DNA of 64,000 nucleotides from Elizabethkingia occulta (GCF_002023715.1 NZ_MAHX01000013.1:310001-374000), one strand, 5' to 3'. Shown: positions 25,936-36,300, counted from the stretch's first letter. Notes: generated by a model not told the origin, from the letters alone. Numbers and translations: made by a program.

Positions 25936-26346
25936 ATGGGACAAATAATGGCTGTTGATTATGGAAAAGCCCGTACAGGATTAGCTGTAACGGATGATAT
26001 GCAGATTATAGCTTCAGCACTACAAACGGTTGAAACACCGAAGCTCATGGATTTTCTAGGAACTTATTTTCAGCAAAATAAAGTGGATGAGATTGTAGTA
26101 GGGCTTCCTACAGATTTAAAAGGCAATATGTCTGAGATAGAAACCGAAATTCAGAAATTTCTGGAACAGTTTCAGATAACATTTCCGCAAATAAAAATTA
26201 ACCGCTTCGATGAGAGATTTACCAGTAAAATGGCTTCTTTCTTTATCAGTCAAAGTGGTAAAAGTAAAAAAGAAAGACAACAGAAAGGTTTAATCGATAA
26301 AATAAGTGCAACACTTATTTTACAGAATTTTTTAGAGACAAGATGA
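25936..26346 (+). CDS. ruvX: Putative Holliday junction resolvase / pre-16S rRNA nuclease RuvX (YqgF)
   Basis: This 136-aa RNase H-fold protein has the first catalytic Asp in AVDYGKARTGLAVTD, VVGLPTDLKGNMSEIE in the middle, and the RFDERFTSKMA motif. In E. coli YqgF processes the 16S rRNA 5' end; a resolvase role is also proposed. Its stop codon overlaps the def start (ATGA at 26343). A -7 element (TAAATTTG, 25924-25931) ends 4 bp before the ATG, so the mRNA may be leaderless. Confidence 0.9.
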   Translation: MGQIMAVDYGKARTGLAVTDDMQIIASALQTVETPKLMDFLGTYFQQNKVDEIVVGLPTDLKGNMSEIETEIQKFLEQFQITFPQIKINRFDERFTSKMASFFISQSGKSKKERQQKGLIDKISATLILQNFLETR

Positions 26347-26915
26347 TATTACCAATTCGCGCCTATGGCGATCCTGTTTTAAGGAAAAAAGCACACGATA
26401 TTACAAAGGATTATCCGGAACTAAACCAGTTAATCGATAATATGTTCGAAACGATGTATCAGGCGCATGGCATAGGACTTGCAGCTCCACAAATCGGATT
26501 AGATGTTCGTTTATTTGTAATCGATGTTCGTCCTTTAGCAGAAGATGAAGATTATCTGGATATTCGTGAAGAATTAAAAGATTTTAAAAAAGTATTTATC
26601 AATGCAAAAATATTAGAATACGATGGAGAACCATGGAAATTTAACGAAGGTTGTCTTAGTATTCCGGATGTTCGGGAAGATGTAAGCAGACCAGAAACCA
26701 TCACAATGGAATATTATGATGAAAATTTTGTGAAACATACCGAAACTTTTTCGGATATTCGTGCCCGCGTAATTCAACATGAATATGATCATATTGACGG
26801 AGTTTTATTTACGGATAAACTAAGCGCACTAAAAAAGAAAATAATAAAAGGGAAGCTAACCAAGATCACTGCAGGTGATGTATCTGTAGATTATAAGATG
26901 AGGTTTCCTAAATAA
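26343..26915 (+). CDS. def: Peptide deformylase
   Basis: This 190-aa metalloenzyme removes the formyl group from nascent proteins. All three PDF motifs are present: GIGLAAPQIG, EGCLSIP (metal-ligand Cys) and QHEYDHIDG (HExxH-type ligands and catalytic Glu). It is translationally coupled to ruvX and followed after 32 bp by the DUF5606 gene, so the three probably form one operon. Confidence 0.96.
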   Translation: MILPIRAYGDPVLRKKAHDITKDYPELNQLIDNMFETMYQAHGIGLAAPQIGLDVRLFVIDVRPLAEDEDYLDIREELKDFKKVFINAKILEYDGEPWKFNEGCLSIPDVREDVSRPETITMEYYDENFVKHTETFSDIRARVIQHEYDHIDGVLFTDKLSALKKKIIKGKLTKITAGDVSVDYKMRFPK

Positions 26916-26947
26916 AACAGAATATTAACTAAGATAAAAAAATAAAA

Positions 26948-27499
26948 ATGCAGTTAGAAAGAATCATCTCGATTTCGGGTAAACCGGGACTTTTTAGACT
27001 TGTTTCTCAGCTAAGAACAGGTTTTATTGTGGAAGATATCACAACAGGAAAAAAAGCTAACATTTCCAATACAAGCCAGGTAAGCCTTTTGGATAACATC
27101 TCTATGTTTACTTTTGATAGCGAAGTTCCTTTATTTGAAGTGTTTCATAATATTGCAAAAAAAGAAGATTTCAAACCAACCATCAACCACAAATCTTCAG
27201 CTGATGAGCTTAGAACATTTATGGCTGAGGTACTTCCTAACTATGATGTAGAAAGAGTTTACGAATCTGATATCAAAAAACTTGTGCAATGGTATAATAC
27301 ACTTCAGAAAGGAGGGTATATTACACCAGAAAGTTTTGTAACTCCTGCTGCTGAGGAAACAGCTGAGGCTTCTGCTGAAGTTACTGAAGAGGTAAAAGAA
27401 AAGAAAGCTCCTGCTAAAAAAGCAGCTAAGAAAGAAGATGCTGCGGAGGAAGAAAAGCCTGCCAAAAAAACAGCTAAAAAGAAAACTGAAGAGGAATAA
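26948..27499 (+). CDS. DUF5606-family protein with Ala/Lys-rich tail
   Basis: This 183-aa cytoplasmic protein is of a family restricted, as far as I know, to Bacteroidetes. The first 135 residues are ordered (ISGKPGLFRLVSQLRTGFIVEDI, ANISNTSQVSLLDNI, FMAEVLPNYDVERVYESDIKKLVQWYN). The last 45 are a low-complexity tail rich in Ala, Lys and Glu with repeated AKKA or AKKT units, resembling histone-H1-like tails. Function unknown. It follows def in the same direction. Confidence 0.78.
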   Translation: MQLERIISISGKPGLFRLVSQLRTGFIVEDITTGKKANISNTSQVSLLDNISMFTFDSEVPLFEVFHNIAKKEDFKPTINHKSSADELRTFMAEVLPNYDVERVYESDIKKLVQWYNTLQKGGYITPESFVTPAAEETAEASAEVTEEVKEKKAPAKKAAKKEDAAEEEKPAKKTAKKKTEEE

Positions 27500-27520
27500 T
27501 ATCTTCTTTCATACAATAAA

Positions 27521-27552
27521 AAAACTCTGCTCTTATGGGGCAGAGTTTTCTA
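27521..27552 (+). terminator. Terminator of the ruvX-def-DUF5606 unit
   Basis: A 10-bp stem (AAAACTCTGC / GCAGAGTTTT) with a 9-nt loop ends in TTTTCT. Confidence 0.75.
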
Positions 27553-27599
27553 TTGCAGTAAGTTTAAATTAACTTTGTCTCTCCTGAAAATTGATAAAT

Positions 27600-28373
27600 A
27601 TGAATACAAGAGCTGAAAAACTGGAAGCATTTGGCCGACTTCTGGATATTATGGATGATCTACGTGAGAAATGCCCATGGGACCAAAAACAGACCCTACA
27701 GTCTTTGCGCCATCTGACATTGGAAGAGGTTTATGAACTTTCGGATGCTTTGCTGGAAGAAGATCTGCAGGAAATAAAGAAAGAACTGGGAGATGTATTG
27801 CTACATTTAGTTTTTTACGCAAAAATAGGATCGGAAAAACAGAGTTTTGATATTGCAGATGTAATCAACAGTCTGAATGAAAAACTTATTTTCCGCCACC
27901 CACATATTTACGGAGATACCGAAGTTAAAGATGAGGAAGAAGTAAAGCAGAATTGGGAGAAATTGAAACTGAAAGAAGGGAATAAATCTATTTTGTCGGG
28001 GGTTCCAAATGGTTTACCTCCAATGATCAAAGCTTATCGTATTCAGGATAAAGTCAAAGGAATAGGTTTCGATTTTCCTACGGCAGAAGAGGCCTGGAAG
28101 AAAGTTGAAGAAGAACTTTCTGAATTTCATGCGGAAAGAGATGCGGATAAGAAGGAAGCAGAACTGGGAGATCTTATTTTTTCTATTATCAATTATTCCC
28201 GTATTGCAGGCGTAAATGCAGATACGGCACTGGAACGTACTAACCAGAAGTTTATCGCCCGCTTCAAGGCTATGGAAGAACTGGCTCACGAAAGGAGTCT
28301 TGTCCTTTCAGAAATGAGTCTGGAAAAAATGGATCAGCTCTGGGATGAAGTAAAGAAAAAGCTCGAATATTAA
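27600..28373 (+). CDS. mazG: Nucleoside triphosphate pyrophosphohydrolase MazG
   Basis: This 257-aa enzyme hydrolyses (d)NTPs to NMP and pyrophosphate. It has the tandem MazG domains: first copy with CPWDQKQTLQSLRHLTLEEVYELSDALLE and the EELGD-like KELGDVLLHLVF, second with KVEEELSEF and ELGDLIFSIINYSRIAG, which are the EExxE-12-28-ExxD metal sites. The ATG at 27600 is used; an upstream TTG adds three residues only. TAACTTTG at 27570-27577 is a likely -7 element. Confidence 0.94.
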   Translation: MNTRAEKLEAFGRLLDIMDDLREKCPWDQKQTLQSLRHLTLEEVYELSDALLEEDLQEIKKELGDVLLHLVFYAKIGSEKQSFDIADVINSLNEKLIFRHPHIYGDTEVKDEEEVKQNWEKLKLKEGNKSILSGVPNGLPPMIKAYRIQDKVKGIGFDFPTAEEAWKKVEEELSEFHAERDADKKEAELGDLIFSIINYSRIAGVNADTALERTNQKFIARFKAMEELAHERSLVLSEMSLEKMDQLWDEVKKKLEY

Positions 28374-28426
28374 TTATATTTCTATATTTGTAGAATATTT
28401 ATTCACCAAATATAGAAATATAATTA
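28371..28426. repeat. 20-bp perfect inverted repeat between mazG stop and next start
   Basis: Arms 28371-28390 and 28407-28426 are exact complements around a 16-bp spacer. The left arm includes the mazG TAA and a TATATTTG -7 element (28383-28390); the right arm reaches the A of the next ATG. In a read-through mRNA it would fold over the start codon. Confidence 0.8.
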
Positions 28427-29796
28427 TGAAAAAAGTTATAATCTTTTTTATAGCTGTCTCTAGCATTGTCTATGGACAAAAAGAGAAGAAGTTAGACAGT
28501 CTGTTTACCTCACTATACACTGCCAAAGAATTTAACGGGAACGTTCTCGTTGCAGAAAAGGGGAAAGTCGTCTATGAAAAAAGCTTTGGGTTGGCTAATG
28601 AAAAAACAAAGCAGAAGCTGGATAAAAATACGGTTTTCGAGTTAGCATCGGTTTCGAAACAATTTACAGCTATGGGAATTGTCCAGCTGGAGAAAGAAGG
28701 TAAACTTAGCTATAACGATCCTCTTACTAGATATTTCCCGGAACTAGGTTTTTATAAACCTATTACCATAGATAATCTGCTTCGTCATACATCCGGACTA
28801 CCTGATTATATGAGGCTGTTTAATAAAAACTGGGATAAGACAAAATTTGCGACAAATAAAGATATCGTAGAGATGTTGGTGAAATATAAACCAGAGCTTT
28901 TATTCTCACCCGGAGATAAATATGAATACAGCAATACAGGATATGCTTTATTAGGCTTAATTATCGAGAAGGTATCGAAACAGTCTTATGGTGATTACTT
29001 GAGCAAAAAAATATTCAAACCTTTTGGGATGACTAATACCAGGGTTTATAGAAGTCGGTATAAACCGGAACAAATTTCCAATTATGCATTAGGCTATGTT
29101 ATAGACAGCCTTGGAAATAAAAAATTGTTGGATGATCTGGGGAAGCAATATTATACTTATTATCTGGATGGTATTGTAGGTGATGGCATGGTGAATTCTA
29201 CAACAGGAGATCTGCTGAAATGGGACAGAGCTTTGTATGGAGACAAACTGGTTAATAAGAAAGATAAAGATCTGATCTTTAGTTCTATAGTGACCAGAGA
29301 TAACAAAGATAACCGATATGGGTATGGTTGGGCCATTGATACAAAAGATACATTTGGGAAGATAGCAAGTCACTCTGGAGGTTGGGCAGGATATATAACC
29401 TATATCGAAAGAGATTTAGATAATGATAAAACGATTGTTATTCTGCAAAATAACGATTTGGAAGTTGCATCTTCACCGGTGAAACAGTTAAGAAATATTC
29501 TATATGACATAAAACCAATTAAAATAGATCTTGCGACATTGCAAAAGTACGCCGGGAAATACATCAAGAAGAATAGTAAAACATTTGAAGTGTTTTTTGA
29601 GTATAATAAATTGTATGTTCCTTTGAATCCACAGGTGAAATTAGAACTAGAGGCTATCACTACTAACAGATTTAAAGTTAGAGATTTTAGCCCGGATGTT
29701 TTTTATGAATTTAAAATTCTGGAGGATGGTACTGTAAAATGTAATATGTCGCAGCCTGCGCATAATATGAATGAAGAAGGAATAAAAAAAATATAA
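28426..29796 (+). CDS. Secreted serine hydrolase, class C beta-lactamase family
   Basis: This 456-aa protein has a signal peptide (MKKVIIFFIAVSSIVYGQ) and the motifs SVSK (S-x-x-K), YSN (Y-x-N) and HSGG, the active-site set of PF00144 serine hydrolases. It ends with a small C-terminal beta domain (KYAGKYIKKNSKTFEVFFEYNKLYV). The N-terminal half resembles the 7788 gene product (NGNVLVAEKGKVVYEKSFGLAN versus NGSALVVQNGEIILQKNYGKAD), so the two are paralogues. The substrate is unknown. A perfect inverted repeat covers its promoter and start. Confidence 0.87.
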   Translation: MKKVIIFFIAVSSIVYGQKEKKLDSLFTSLYTAKEFNGNVLVAEKGKVVYEKSFGLANEKTKQKLDKNTVFELASVSKQFTAMGIVQLEKEGKLSYNDPLTRYFPELGFYKPITIDNLLRHTSGLPDYMRLFNKNWDKTKFATNKDIVEMLVKYKPELLFSPGDKYEYSNTGYALLGLIIEKVSKQSYGDYLSKKIFKPFGMTNTRVYRSRYKPEQISNYALGYVIDSLGNKKLLDDLGKQYYTYYLDGIVGDGMVNSTTGDLLKWDRALYGDKLVNKKDKDLIFSSIVTRDNKDNRYGYGWAIDTKDTFGKIASHSGGWAGYITYIERDLDNDKTIVILQNNDLEVASSPVKQLRNILYDIKPIKIDLATLQKYAGKYIKKNSKTFEVFFEYNKLYVPLNPQVKLELEAITTNRFKVRDFSPDVFYEFKILEDGTVKCNMSQPAHNMNEEGIKKI

Positions 29797-29798
29797 TA

Positions 29799-29833
29799 AA
29801 ATAAGCCGGTATTATTCCGGCTTATTTCTTTTT
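29799..29833 (+). terminator. Terminator after the 28426 gene
   Basis: An 11-bp stem (AAATAAGCCGG / CCGGCTTATTT) with a 7-nt loop, followed by CTTTTT. Confidence 0.8.
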
Positions 29834-29895
29834 AAATTATGTAAATTTGGTAGGCTGTTACAGCGCTATTACTAGGTACAGAAAACTAAATTAAC

Positions 29896-31755
29896 ATGAA
29901 GAAACGATTCCTTTTGGCCATAGCTATGGCCGGCACAGCTGTGGTATTTTCACAATCACGGAAAGAAGATTCTATTTACGTTCGCGAAAACTATACGAAA
30001 GTTGAAAAGCTTATTCCCATGCGGGATGGCAAAAAACTGTTTACGGCGATCTATATGCCTAAAGATCAGAAACAGAAGTACCCGGTGTTGCTTAACCGTA
30101 CACCTTATACTGTAGCACCTTACGGGCAGGATCAGTATAAACTGTCTTTAGGTAATTTTCCTGCAGAAATGCGTGAAGGTTTTATTTTTGTTTATCAGGA
30201 TGTCCGTGGTAAGTGGATGAGTGAAGGGGAATTTGAGGATGTGCGCCCAGCACTGAAGCCGGGCCAAAAGGGTATTGATGAAAGTACAGATACCTATGAT
30301 ACACTGGAATGGCTTTCTAAAAATCTGAAGAATTACAACCAGAAAGCTGGTGTATATGGTATTTCTTATCCCGGATTCTATTCTACAACAACATTGGTTA
30401 ACTCTCATCCGACGTTAAAAGCTGTTTCACCACAGGCTCCTGTTACCAACTGGTATTTAGGTGACGATTTTCATCATAAAGGTGCTATGTTCCTGAATGA
30501 TGCATTCATGTTTATGACTTCTTTTGGAGTACCAAGACCAGAACCAATCACTCCAGACAAAGGGCCAAAGCGTTTTGTACCACCAGCTAAAGAAATGTAT
30601 AAATTCTTTTTAGAAGCAGGATCTAATAAGGAACTGAAAGATAAATATATGGGGACAAACATTAAGTTTTTCAACGATATGTATGCACATCCGGATTATG
30701 ATCAGTTCTGGAAAGAACGCAATATATTACCTCATCTTACACAGGTAAAACCTGCTGTAATGGTGGTTGGAGGATTCTTTGATGCGGAAGATGCTTATGG
30801 AACTTTCGAAACTTATAAAGCTATTGAAAAACAAAATCCTAAAGCTAACAATATTCTTGTTGCAGGTCCATGGTTCCATGGAGGATGGGTAAGAGGTGAT
30901 GGCAGACAATTCGGAGATATTAAGTTTGACCATCCGACAAGTATAGATTATCAGCAAAACCTGGAACTTCCATTCTTCAATTATTACCTGAAAGGGAAGG
31001 GGCAATTCAAGGGTGGAGAGGCTAATATCTTTATTACAGGAAGTAACCAATGGAAAACTTTTGATACATGGCCGCCGAAGAATACGGAAACAAAACAACT
31101 TTACTTCCAGCCAAATGGTAAGCTGGGTTTTGATAAGGTGCAAAGAACAGATTCGTGGGACGAATATGTTAGTGATCCGAATAAACCAGTACCACATCAG
31201 GATGGGGTACAAACCAGCAGAACTCGTGAATATATGATAGATGACCAACGTTTTGCTTCCAAGAGACCCGATGTTATGGTATATCAGACAGATGCACTGC
31301 AGGAAGATATTACTTTGACAGGTCCGGTTATTAACCATTTATTTGTATCGACTACCGGAACAGATGCTGATTATGTTGTAAAGGTTATCGATGTTTATCC
31401 GGAAACGGAAGCTGACTTCAACGGAAAAACAATGGCCGGATATCAGATGTTGGTAAGAGGTGAGATTATGAGAGGAAAGTACAGAAATGGATTTGATAAA
31501 CCTGAAGCCTTTCAGCCGGGATTTGTTACAAAGGTAGATTATGAAATGCCGGACATTGCACATACCTTTAAAAAAGGACACCGCATTATGATTCAGGTAC
31601 AAAACTCATGGTTCCCATTGGCAGATCGTAACCCACAGAAATTTATGAATATTTATGAAGCTACTTCATCTGATTTTCAGAAGGCCACACACCGGATTTT
31701 CCATGATGTGAATAACCCGACTTCTGTAGAAGTAAGTGTTCTGAAAGAAAAATAA
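29896..31755 (+). CDS. CocE/NonD-family hydrolase (S15-type peptidase/acylase)
   Basis: This 619-aa exported alpha/beta hydrolase has a signal peptide (MKKRFLLAIAMAGTAVVFSQ). The nucleophile Ser157 sits in GISYPG, the consensus of X-Pro dipeptidyl-peptidase and cocaine-esterase families; VYQDVRGKWMSEGEFEDVRP and FYNYYLKGKG are other family marks, and the C-terminal jelly-roll domain begins about residue 400. Relatives include glutaryl-7-ACA acylases and alpha-amino-acid ester hydrolases. Substrate here unknown. A TAAATTTG -7 element is at 29842-29849. Confidence 0.9.
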   Translation: MKKRFLLAIAMAGTAVVFSQSRKEDSIYVRENYTKVEKLIPMRDGKKLFTAIYMPKDQKQKYPVLLNRTPYTVAPYGQDQYKLSLGNFPAEMREGFIFVYQDVRGKWMSEGEFEDVRPALKPGQKGIDESTDTYDTLEWLSKNLKNYNQKAGVYGISYPGFYSTTTLVNSHPTLKAVSPQAPVTNWYLGDDFHHKGAMFLNDAFMFMTSFGVPRPEPITPDKGPKRFVPPAKEMYKFFLEAGSNKELKDKYMGTNIKFFNDMYAHPDYDQFWKERNILPHLTQVKPAVMVVGGFFDAEDAYGTFETYKAIEKQNPKANNILVAGPWFHGGWVRGDGRQFGDIKFDHPTSIDYQQNLELPFFNYYLKGKGQFKGGEANIFITGSNQWKTFDTWPPKNTETKQLYFQPNGKLGFDKVQRTDSWDEYVSDPNKPVPHQDGVQTSRTREYMIDDQRFASKRPDVMVYQTDALQEDITLTGPVINHLFVSTTGTDADYVVKVIDVYPETEADFNGKTMAGYQMLVRGEIMRGKYRNGFDKPEAFQPGFVTKVDYEMPDIAHTFKKGHRIMIQVQNSWFPLADRNPQKFMNIYEATSSDFQKATHRIFHDVNNPTSVEVSVLKEK

Positions 31756-31763
31756 AAACTTTT

Positions 31764-31792
31764 AAAAAGCTGAATCTGATTCAGCTTTTTTT
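31764..31792 (+). terminator. Terminator after the CocE-family gene
   Basis: A GCTGAATC / GATTCAGC stem flanked by an A-run and seven T residues. Confidence 0.8.
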
Positions 31793-31854
31793 ATTCTCTG
31801 TTGGCGTGATCATTGCTACTGAAAATACTTACATTTGTTTATAAATAACGAGTT

Positions 31855-32733
31855 ATGCTACGTAAATTACTATATACACCTCTACTTTTTATTCTTATTT
31901 TTTGTACCCCAAAAGCACAGGAATCAAAAATATCTTATGATACTCCTTTACATACAGTATTTAGATTTCCTAAAAAAATAAAAGAAGTTTCGGGAATACA
32001 AATTTCGCCAGATGGTAAGGAATTTTACGTTCATGAAGACCAGGGAAACAGCAATGAGATTTTTGCTATAGATATGACTGGAAACAATACCCGGACTATT
32101 ACCATTGAAGGTGTAGAGAATAATGACTGGGAAGATATTACACAGGATAAAAATGGCTTTACCTATATTGGTGATTTCGGAAATAATGATAATATCCGTA
32201 AAAATTTAGCGATCTATAAAGTGAAAATCGGCAAAGAAAATAGCACGCCTGTTTTGCAAACGACAAGATTTTCTTATCCTGAGCAGACAGAATTTCCACC
32301 TAAAAAGAAGGACTTGCTATACGACTGTGAAGCGTTTATAGAACATAACGATTACTTTTATCTTTTTACTAAAAACAGAAGTAAAAAATCTGATGGTACT
32401 TCGCTGGTATATAAGATCCCAAATAAACCAGGTGAATATAAAGCTCAGTTAGTCGGAAAACTAAAAATGCCGGAGAAATACCATGATGGAGCTGTTACGG
32501 GAGCTGATATAAGTCCGAATGGAAAAAAAATAGCATTAATAACGCATAAAAATGTCTTTATCCTGGAAAACTTTGAAGGAGATAACTTTACAAACGCTAA
32601 AATGACCCAAATAGATTTGCATAGTAACTCGCAAAAAGAAGGAATTTGTTTTGCAACCGATACAATACTTTATATCGGTGAGGAAAGAAACAATAAAGAT
32701 GAAGGCATACTTTATTCGATGGAATTGAAGTAG
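31855..32733 (+). CDS. Exported protein of predicted beta-propeller type
   Basis: This 292-aa protein has a signal peptide ending in a CTPKAQ segment; a lipobox-like Cys at 17 is possible but weak. The body alternates short strands with repeated DG/DF/NN turns (IQISPDGKEFYVHEDQGNSNEIFAIDM; DWEDITQDKNGFTYIGDFGNND; DISPNGKKIALITHKNVFI), as in SdiA-regulated or phytase-like propellers. The exact family is not recognised. Promoter element TACATTTG is at 31830-31837. Role unknown. Confidence 0.7.
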   Translation: MLRKLLYTPLLFILIFCTPKAQESKISYDTPLHTVFRFPKKIKEVSGIQISPDGKEFYVHEDQGNSNEIFAIDMTGNNTRTITIEGVENNDWEDITQDKNGFTYIGDFGNNDNIRKNLAIYKVKIGKENSTPVLQTTRFSYPEQTEFPPKKKDLLYDCEAFIEHNDYFYLFTKNRSKKSDGTSLVYKIPNKPGEYKAQLVGKLKMPEKYHDGAVTGADISPNGKKIALITHKNVFILENFEGDNFTNAKMTQIDLHSNSQKEGICFATDTILYIGEERNNKDEGILYSMELK

Positions 32734-32764
32734 ATTTTCTGAATATATATTATGATCATATATT

Positions 32765-32795
32765 AAACTCCCGGATTAAATATTCGGGAGTTTTC
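32765..32795. terminator. Bidirectional terminator
   Basis: A 9-bp stem (AAACTCCCG / CGGGAGTTT) with an 11-nt loop between convergent genes. The stop codon of the minus-strand gene (32776-32778) lies in the loop. Confidence 0.75.
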
Positions 32796-33282
32796 TAATA
32801 ATTATTTCTTCCTGAATTACAGGCTGAAGTTCGGGAAAGTTTTTTTTAAGTTTTTTCACAGAAAGAGAAGTCATAACATTCCACATGAAACGTGGTTTGT
32901 CAAAGAAATAAAAAGTTTCATTACTGGTTTTTATTTCGAAAAAGTAGATCATTACTTTACCAATCAATGGGTTGTAATATAATGGCGTAATTGACATTAT
33001 TTCTGTTAGTGGCAGTTTTTTTTTGTTATTGATATAGAGTCCACCCTCTCTTATAAAAAGCGCTGACATTTTTGACTTCTTCTTTATAGAGAGATATTCA
33101 TGAAAAGAAATAATCAGGAATATGGCTAGTATAAAAGTGAAAATAATAGCATAAAAAAATAGCGGGTATTGTTCTTTTTTCCGTACAATATAGCTAATAA
33201 TGCATATGATTATTATAGGAATCAATGCATACTGAAAATATGCCCTCAGAAAATAATTAACCGGACCAGAATCAATCCTCAT
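32776..33282 (-). CDS. Membrane protein of unknown function (two TM helices)
   Basis: This 168-aa protein has two transmembrane segments (about 8-27, YFLRAYFQYALIPIIIICII, and 38-60, FYAIIFTFILAIFLIISF) and a C-terminal cytoplasmic domain with a PH-like strand pattern (LFIREGGLYINNKKKLPLTEIMSITPLYYN). It lies just downstream of the metallophosphoesterase gene (24-bp gap) on the same strand and may be co-transcribed. Not recognised further. Confidence 0.65.
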   Translation of the reverse strand: MRIDSGPVNYFLRAYFQYALIPIIIICIISYIVRKKEQYPLFFYAIIFTFILAIFLIISFHEYLSIKKKSKMSALFIREGGLYINNKKKLPLTEIMSITPLYYNPLIGKVMIYFFEIKTSNETFYFFDKPRFMWNVMTSLSVKKLKKNFPELQPVIQEEIIIRKLPNI

Positions 33283-33305
33283 TTTAATATTACAGTTTTA
33301 CATTT

Positions 33306-36300
33306 TTAGAATCTTAGTCCTATACCTGCAGAAAATCTTCCACCGTCGGTTCCTGTAAAATAAGTAGCCCGCGCAGAGAATGCTTCGAGAATACTTACCC
33401 ATATTCCGCCACCTACAGACTGATGCCATTTTCTGGAATATTCACCATCCAACCATACACGTCCGTAGTCATAGCCAGCTAAGATACCAAAATTTACCGG
33501 GATTACGCGATTCCGCACTCTGCCAAAGTTCCAACGGATGTCATTACTCTGAAATAATGAAGAGTTACCCAAAAATCTGTTGTTTCTGAAAGATCTGAGA
33601 TCATTGTTTCCACCTAAATCAGCGCCCTGAAAAAATTCGAAATATCGGTTGTTAATATATACGCCTTGTATTTTGGTTGCAAAGACAAATTTTCCATCAT
33701 CATCTATCCGATGTGTAACATTCAGACGTGCATCATAAGTCATGAAATTACGATTAGGGTTATCAATATTCATTCTCCATGCGGCAGAAACAGAGAAACC
33801 AAATGCCATGGTTGGGAAAGCTGCATTGTCGCTATGGTCGTAGCTGAAATTATATTTGGCACCTAAAAATTGCTGATTATCGAACACTTCGGGATTAATC
33901 TGACCAGACTGTGTAATAAAACGATTCTGATTGTGATGTACCTTATAATCCTCATAACCTAACTGAAATGTCTGAACGAATCCCATAAAGCTTTTTTTGG
34001 ATATGGAAGGCGCTATCTGCAGCTGTTGTATGTTTACTCTGTTGTAATTTCTGCCCAGTTCATCATCGTAATTAGCGGTATTATTACCAAAGCCAAAATA
34101 GTTTTGTGCAAAATCCGGAGTGGTAAAACGTCCGTCTAAATGCAGTGTCCATTTTCCGATGGCATTAGGAAATATACCATTATATACGAATTCTACTCCG
34201 CTTGTAGCAAACGAATAATTAGTTTTGAAAGTGTGTCTGGATGTGTAAGGATCTCTATCGAAACCATTATGCGTATAGTTAACAACAGCACCGACCTTAA
34301 CGCCTTCATCGGGGTTATATCCTATACTTGGATACCCGGCCCAGAAGTTGTACTGAGGTTTTTCAAAATTATAAGTATTGATATCGTAATCGTCCTTAAT
34401 TTGTTTCGCTACATATCCGGTAATATTATATGTGTTTTTCTGGGATTTAAAATCATACAACTTAACATTTCTGCCGTCTTTAATGTTATATACATCATGA
34501 TTAAGCCCGCCGATAAGTCTTATTTTTATTCCTGAATTTTCAGAACCTGATACGTCAAATATATCGTCATCATCAAGCCCATAAATCCAGATTTCTTTGG
34601 TGTCATGTTTAGAATATTCACGTTTGAAGACCAATTCGTTTCCTTCTTTCTTTACGCGGTATTGTAAAACACTTACTTTATGTTTTTCCTTTTTGATAAC
34701 AAATCTGTCAACCTTGTTGGTACCGGTAATCATTACTGTCTTTTGCAAGGTTTTATAGTATTCTGCAGCATACTGAGGCATTTTATCTCTTCTTATTTTA
34801 AGATTCTGCTTTATGTGCTCTATGGTGCCGTCTTGTACTTCTTTTGGCAGATTATGGAAAGCATTGTCTATAACCTCATCGGTCATATTCTGCTGTATGT
34901 ATTCTGCTTCTTTTTTCCAATCTTCTTCTGTAGCATTTTTCAGGAAAGCCAGATCTAATGGATAAGGCTCTCTATTTAGCCATTTTATATTACGGATATC
35001 TTCTTTGAAGCTCTGCATGTGGCGTAATGGAGGCATCTGCATAATGAACTTAAATAAAAGTCCGTCGTATTTACTGAATGCCTGATCCCTGTCTTTTGGG
35101 ATGGCTTTATACACAAAAGAGTTTCCATCTTTGTATTCTGCCCAGCGCCATTGGTCGTAATGCCTGTCCCAATCTCCAAGAAGCATGTCGAAAATACGGG
35201 CACGGATATAGCTCTGCTGGTCTACAGAATACTTTTCAGACTTCTGAAGATTCTTCATCATGTCCAAGGTATTCATTGTTGTGGTAGCTCCATTCAGCAT
35301 TTTAAGATCATCAGGGCTATCCGAGAATCGTTCCTCAATCATATAGAGTTCATCACCATAGTCGTAATTAAAATCACCTAATGTCTTTTGTCTCGGAATA
35401 TAATAAAGTAGCGGATCCGAATGGAAGACATTGATACTTTCTGCAAGATTGCCTACAGCAAACGGGGTATACGGATGTGTTGTTGTGTAAAAGTCGAGTA
35501 GGAATTTTTCGGCAAAAGTTCCTTCCAGTTCATGACCAAAACTTTCATTTTTAAACGCAACAGCATTTAGAAAACGGATGGCACTTTTCTTTACACCTCG
35601 CATCGCATATTCCTGTTTGTTTGGTGCTACCAAACGTAGTGAATTGGATTGATGCCCGCCACCAGCCCGAAGGGGGCTAAGCCCGCCTTTTAGCGTATCC
35701 AGAGTTGCAACCTTGGCTTCTATAGGCATACTGTAGTATTTCCTGTAATGGTCTCCCCAAAGCCAGGTATAAACTTTTGATTTCTGAGTAAGACTTTCCG
35801 GATATACTGAAGTTTTTATTGAATCAGAAAATGTATCAGGATATTTTCCGGGAGCAGGTCTCTGTAGGTTTTCCAAAACCTTGATCCGGGATAAGAAATT
35901 TTCTGTATTATTTTCTGTGCTGTAATAAGAGACATTCGCACTACCATCCTGGTTGATATCTAAAATAGCATAACCGTTCCCGCCAAAAGTAAAATCTTTT
36001 GTGGTCGTTGCTTTTGCTGCTTCATTTTTAGAACCTGATCCACTGATAATCTGACGGATATTTCTTTCCTCAAGGTATTGCAGATTATGATCGTGACCGG
36101 ATACAAAAATTATATTTTGATTATCTTGTGCAAGACTTTTCAGCCGCTTTACCAACGCTGTATATCTGGCATTATTAAGATCCTGAGGGCTCATACCCGA
36201 TGTCGCACGAATTACATTGATGAATGAGCCTATAACAGGAAGCGGAACTTTATCACCAATAGGATAAAGCTGCTTTTTTAATGAAAAATATCCGGCATGG

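Noticed and set aside
30727-31338. A 203-codon open frame opposite the CocE-family gene
   Set aside because: It lies wholly within a well-supported gene on the other strand, and its product is Ile/Ser/Cys-rich with no recognisable domain.
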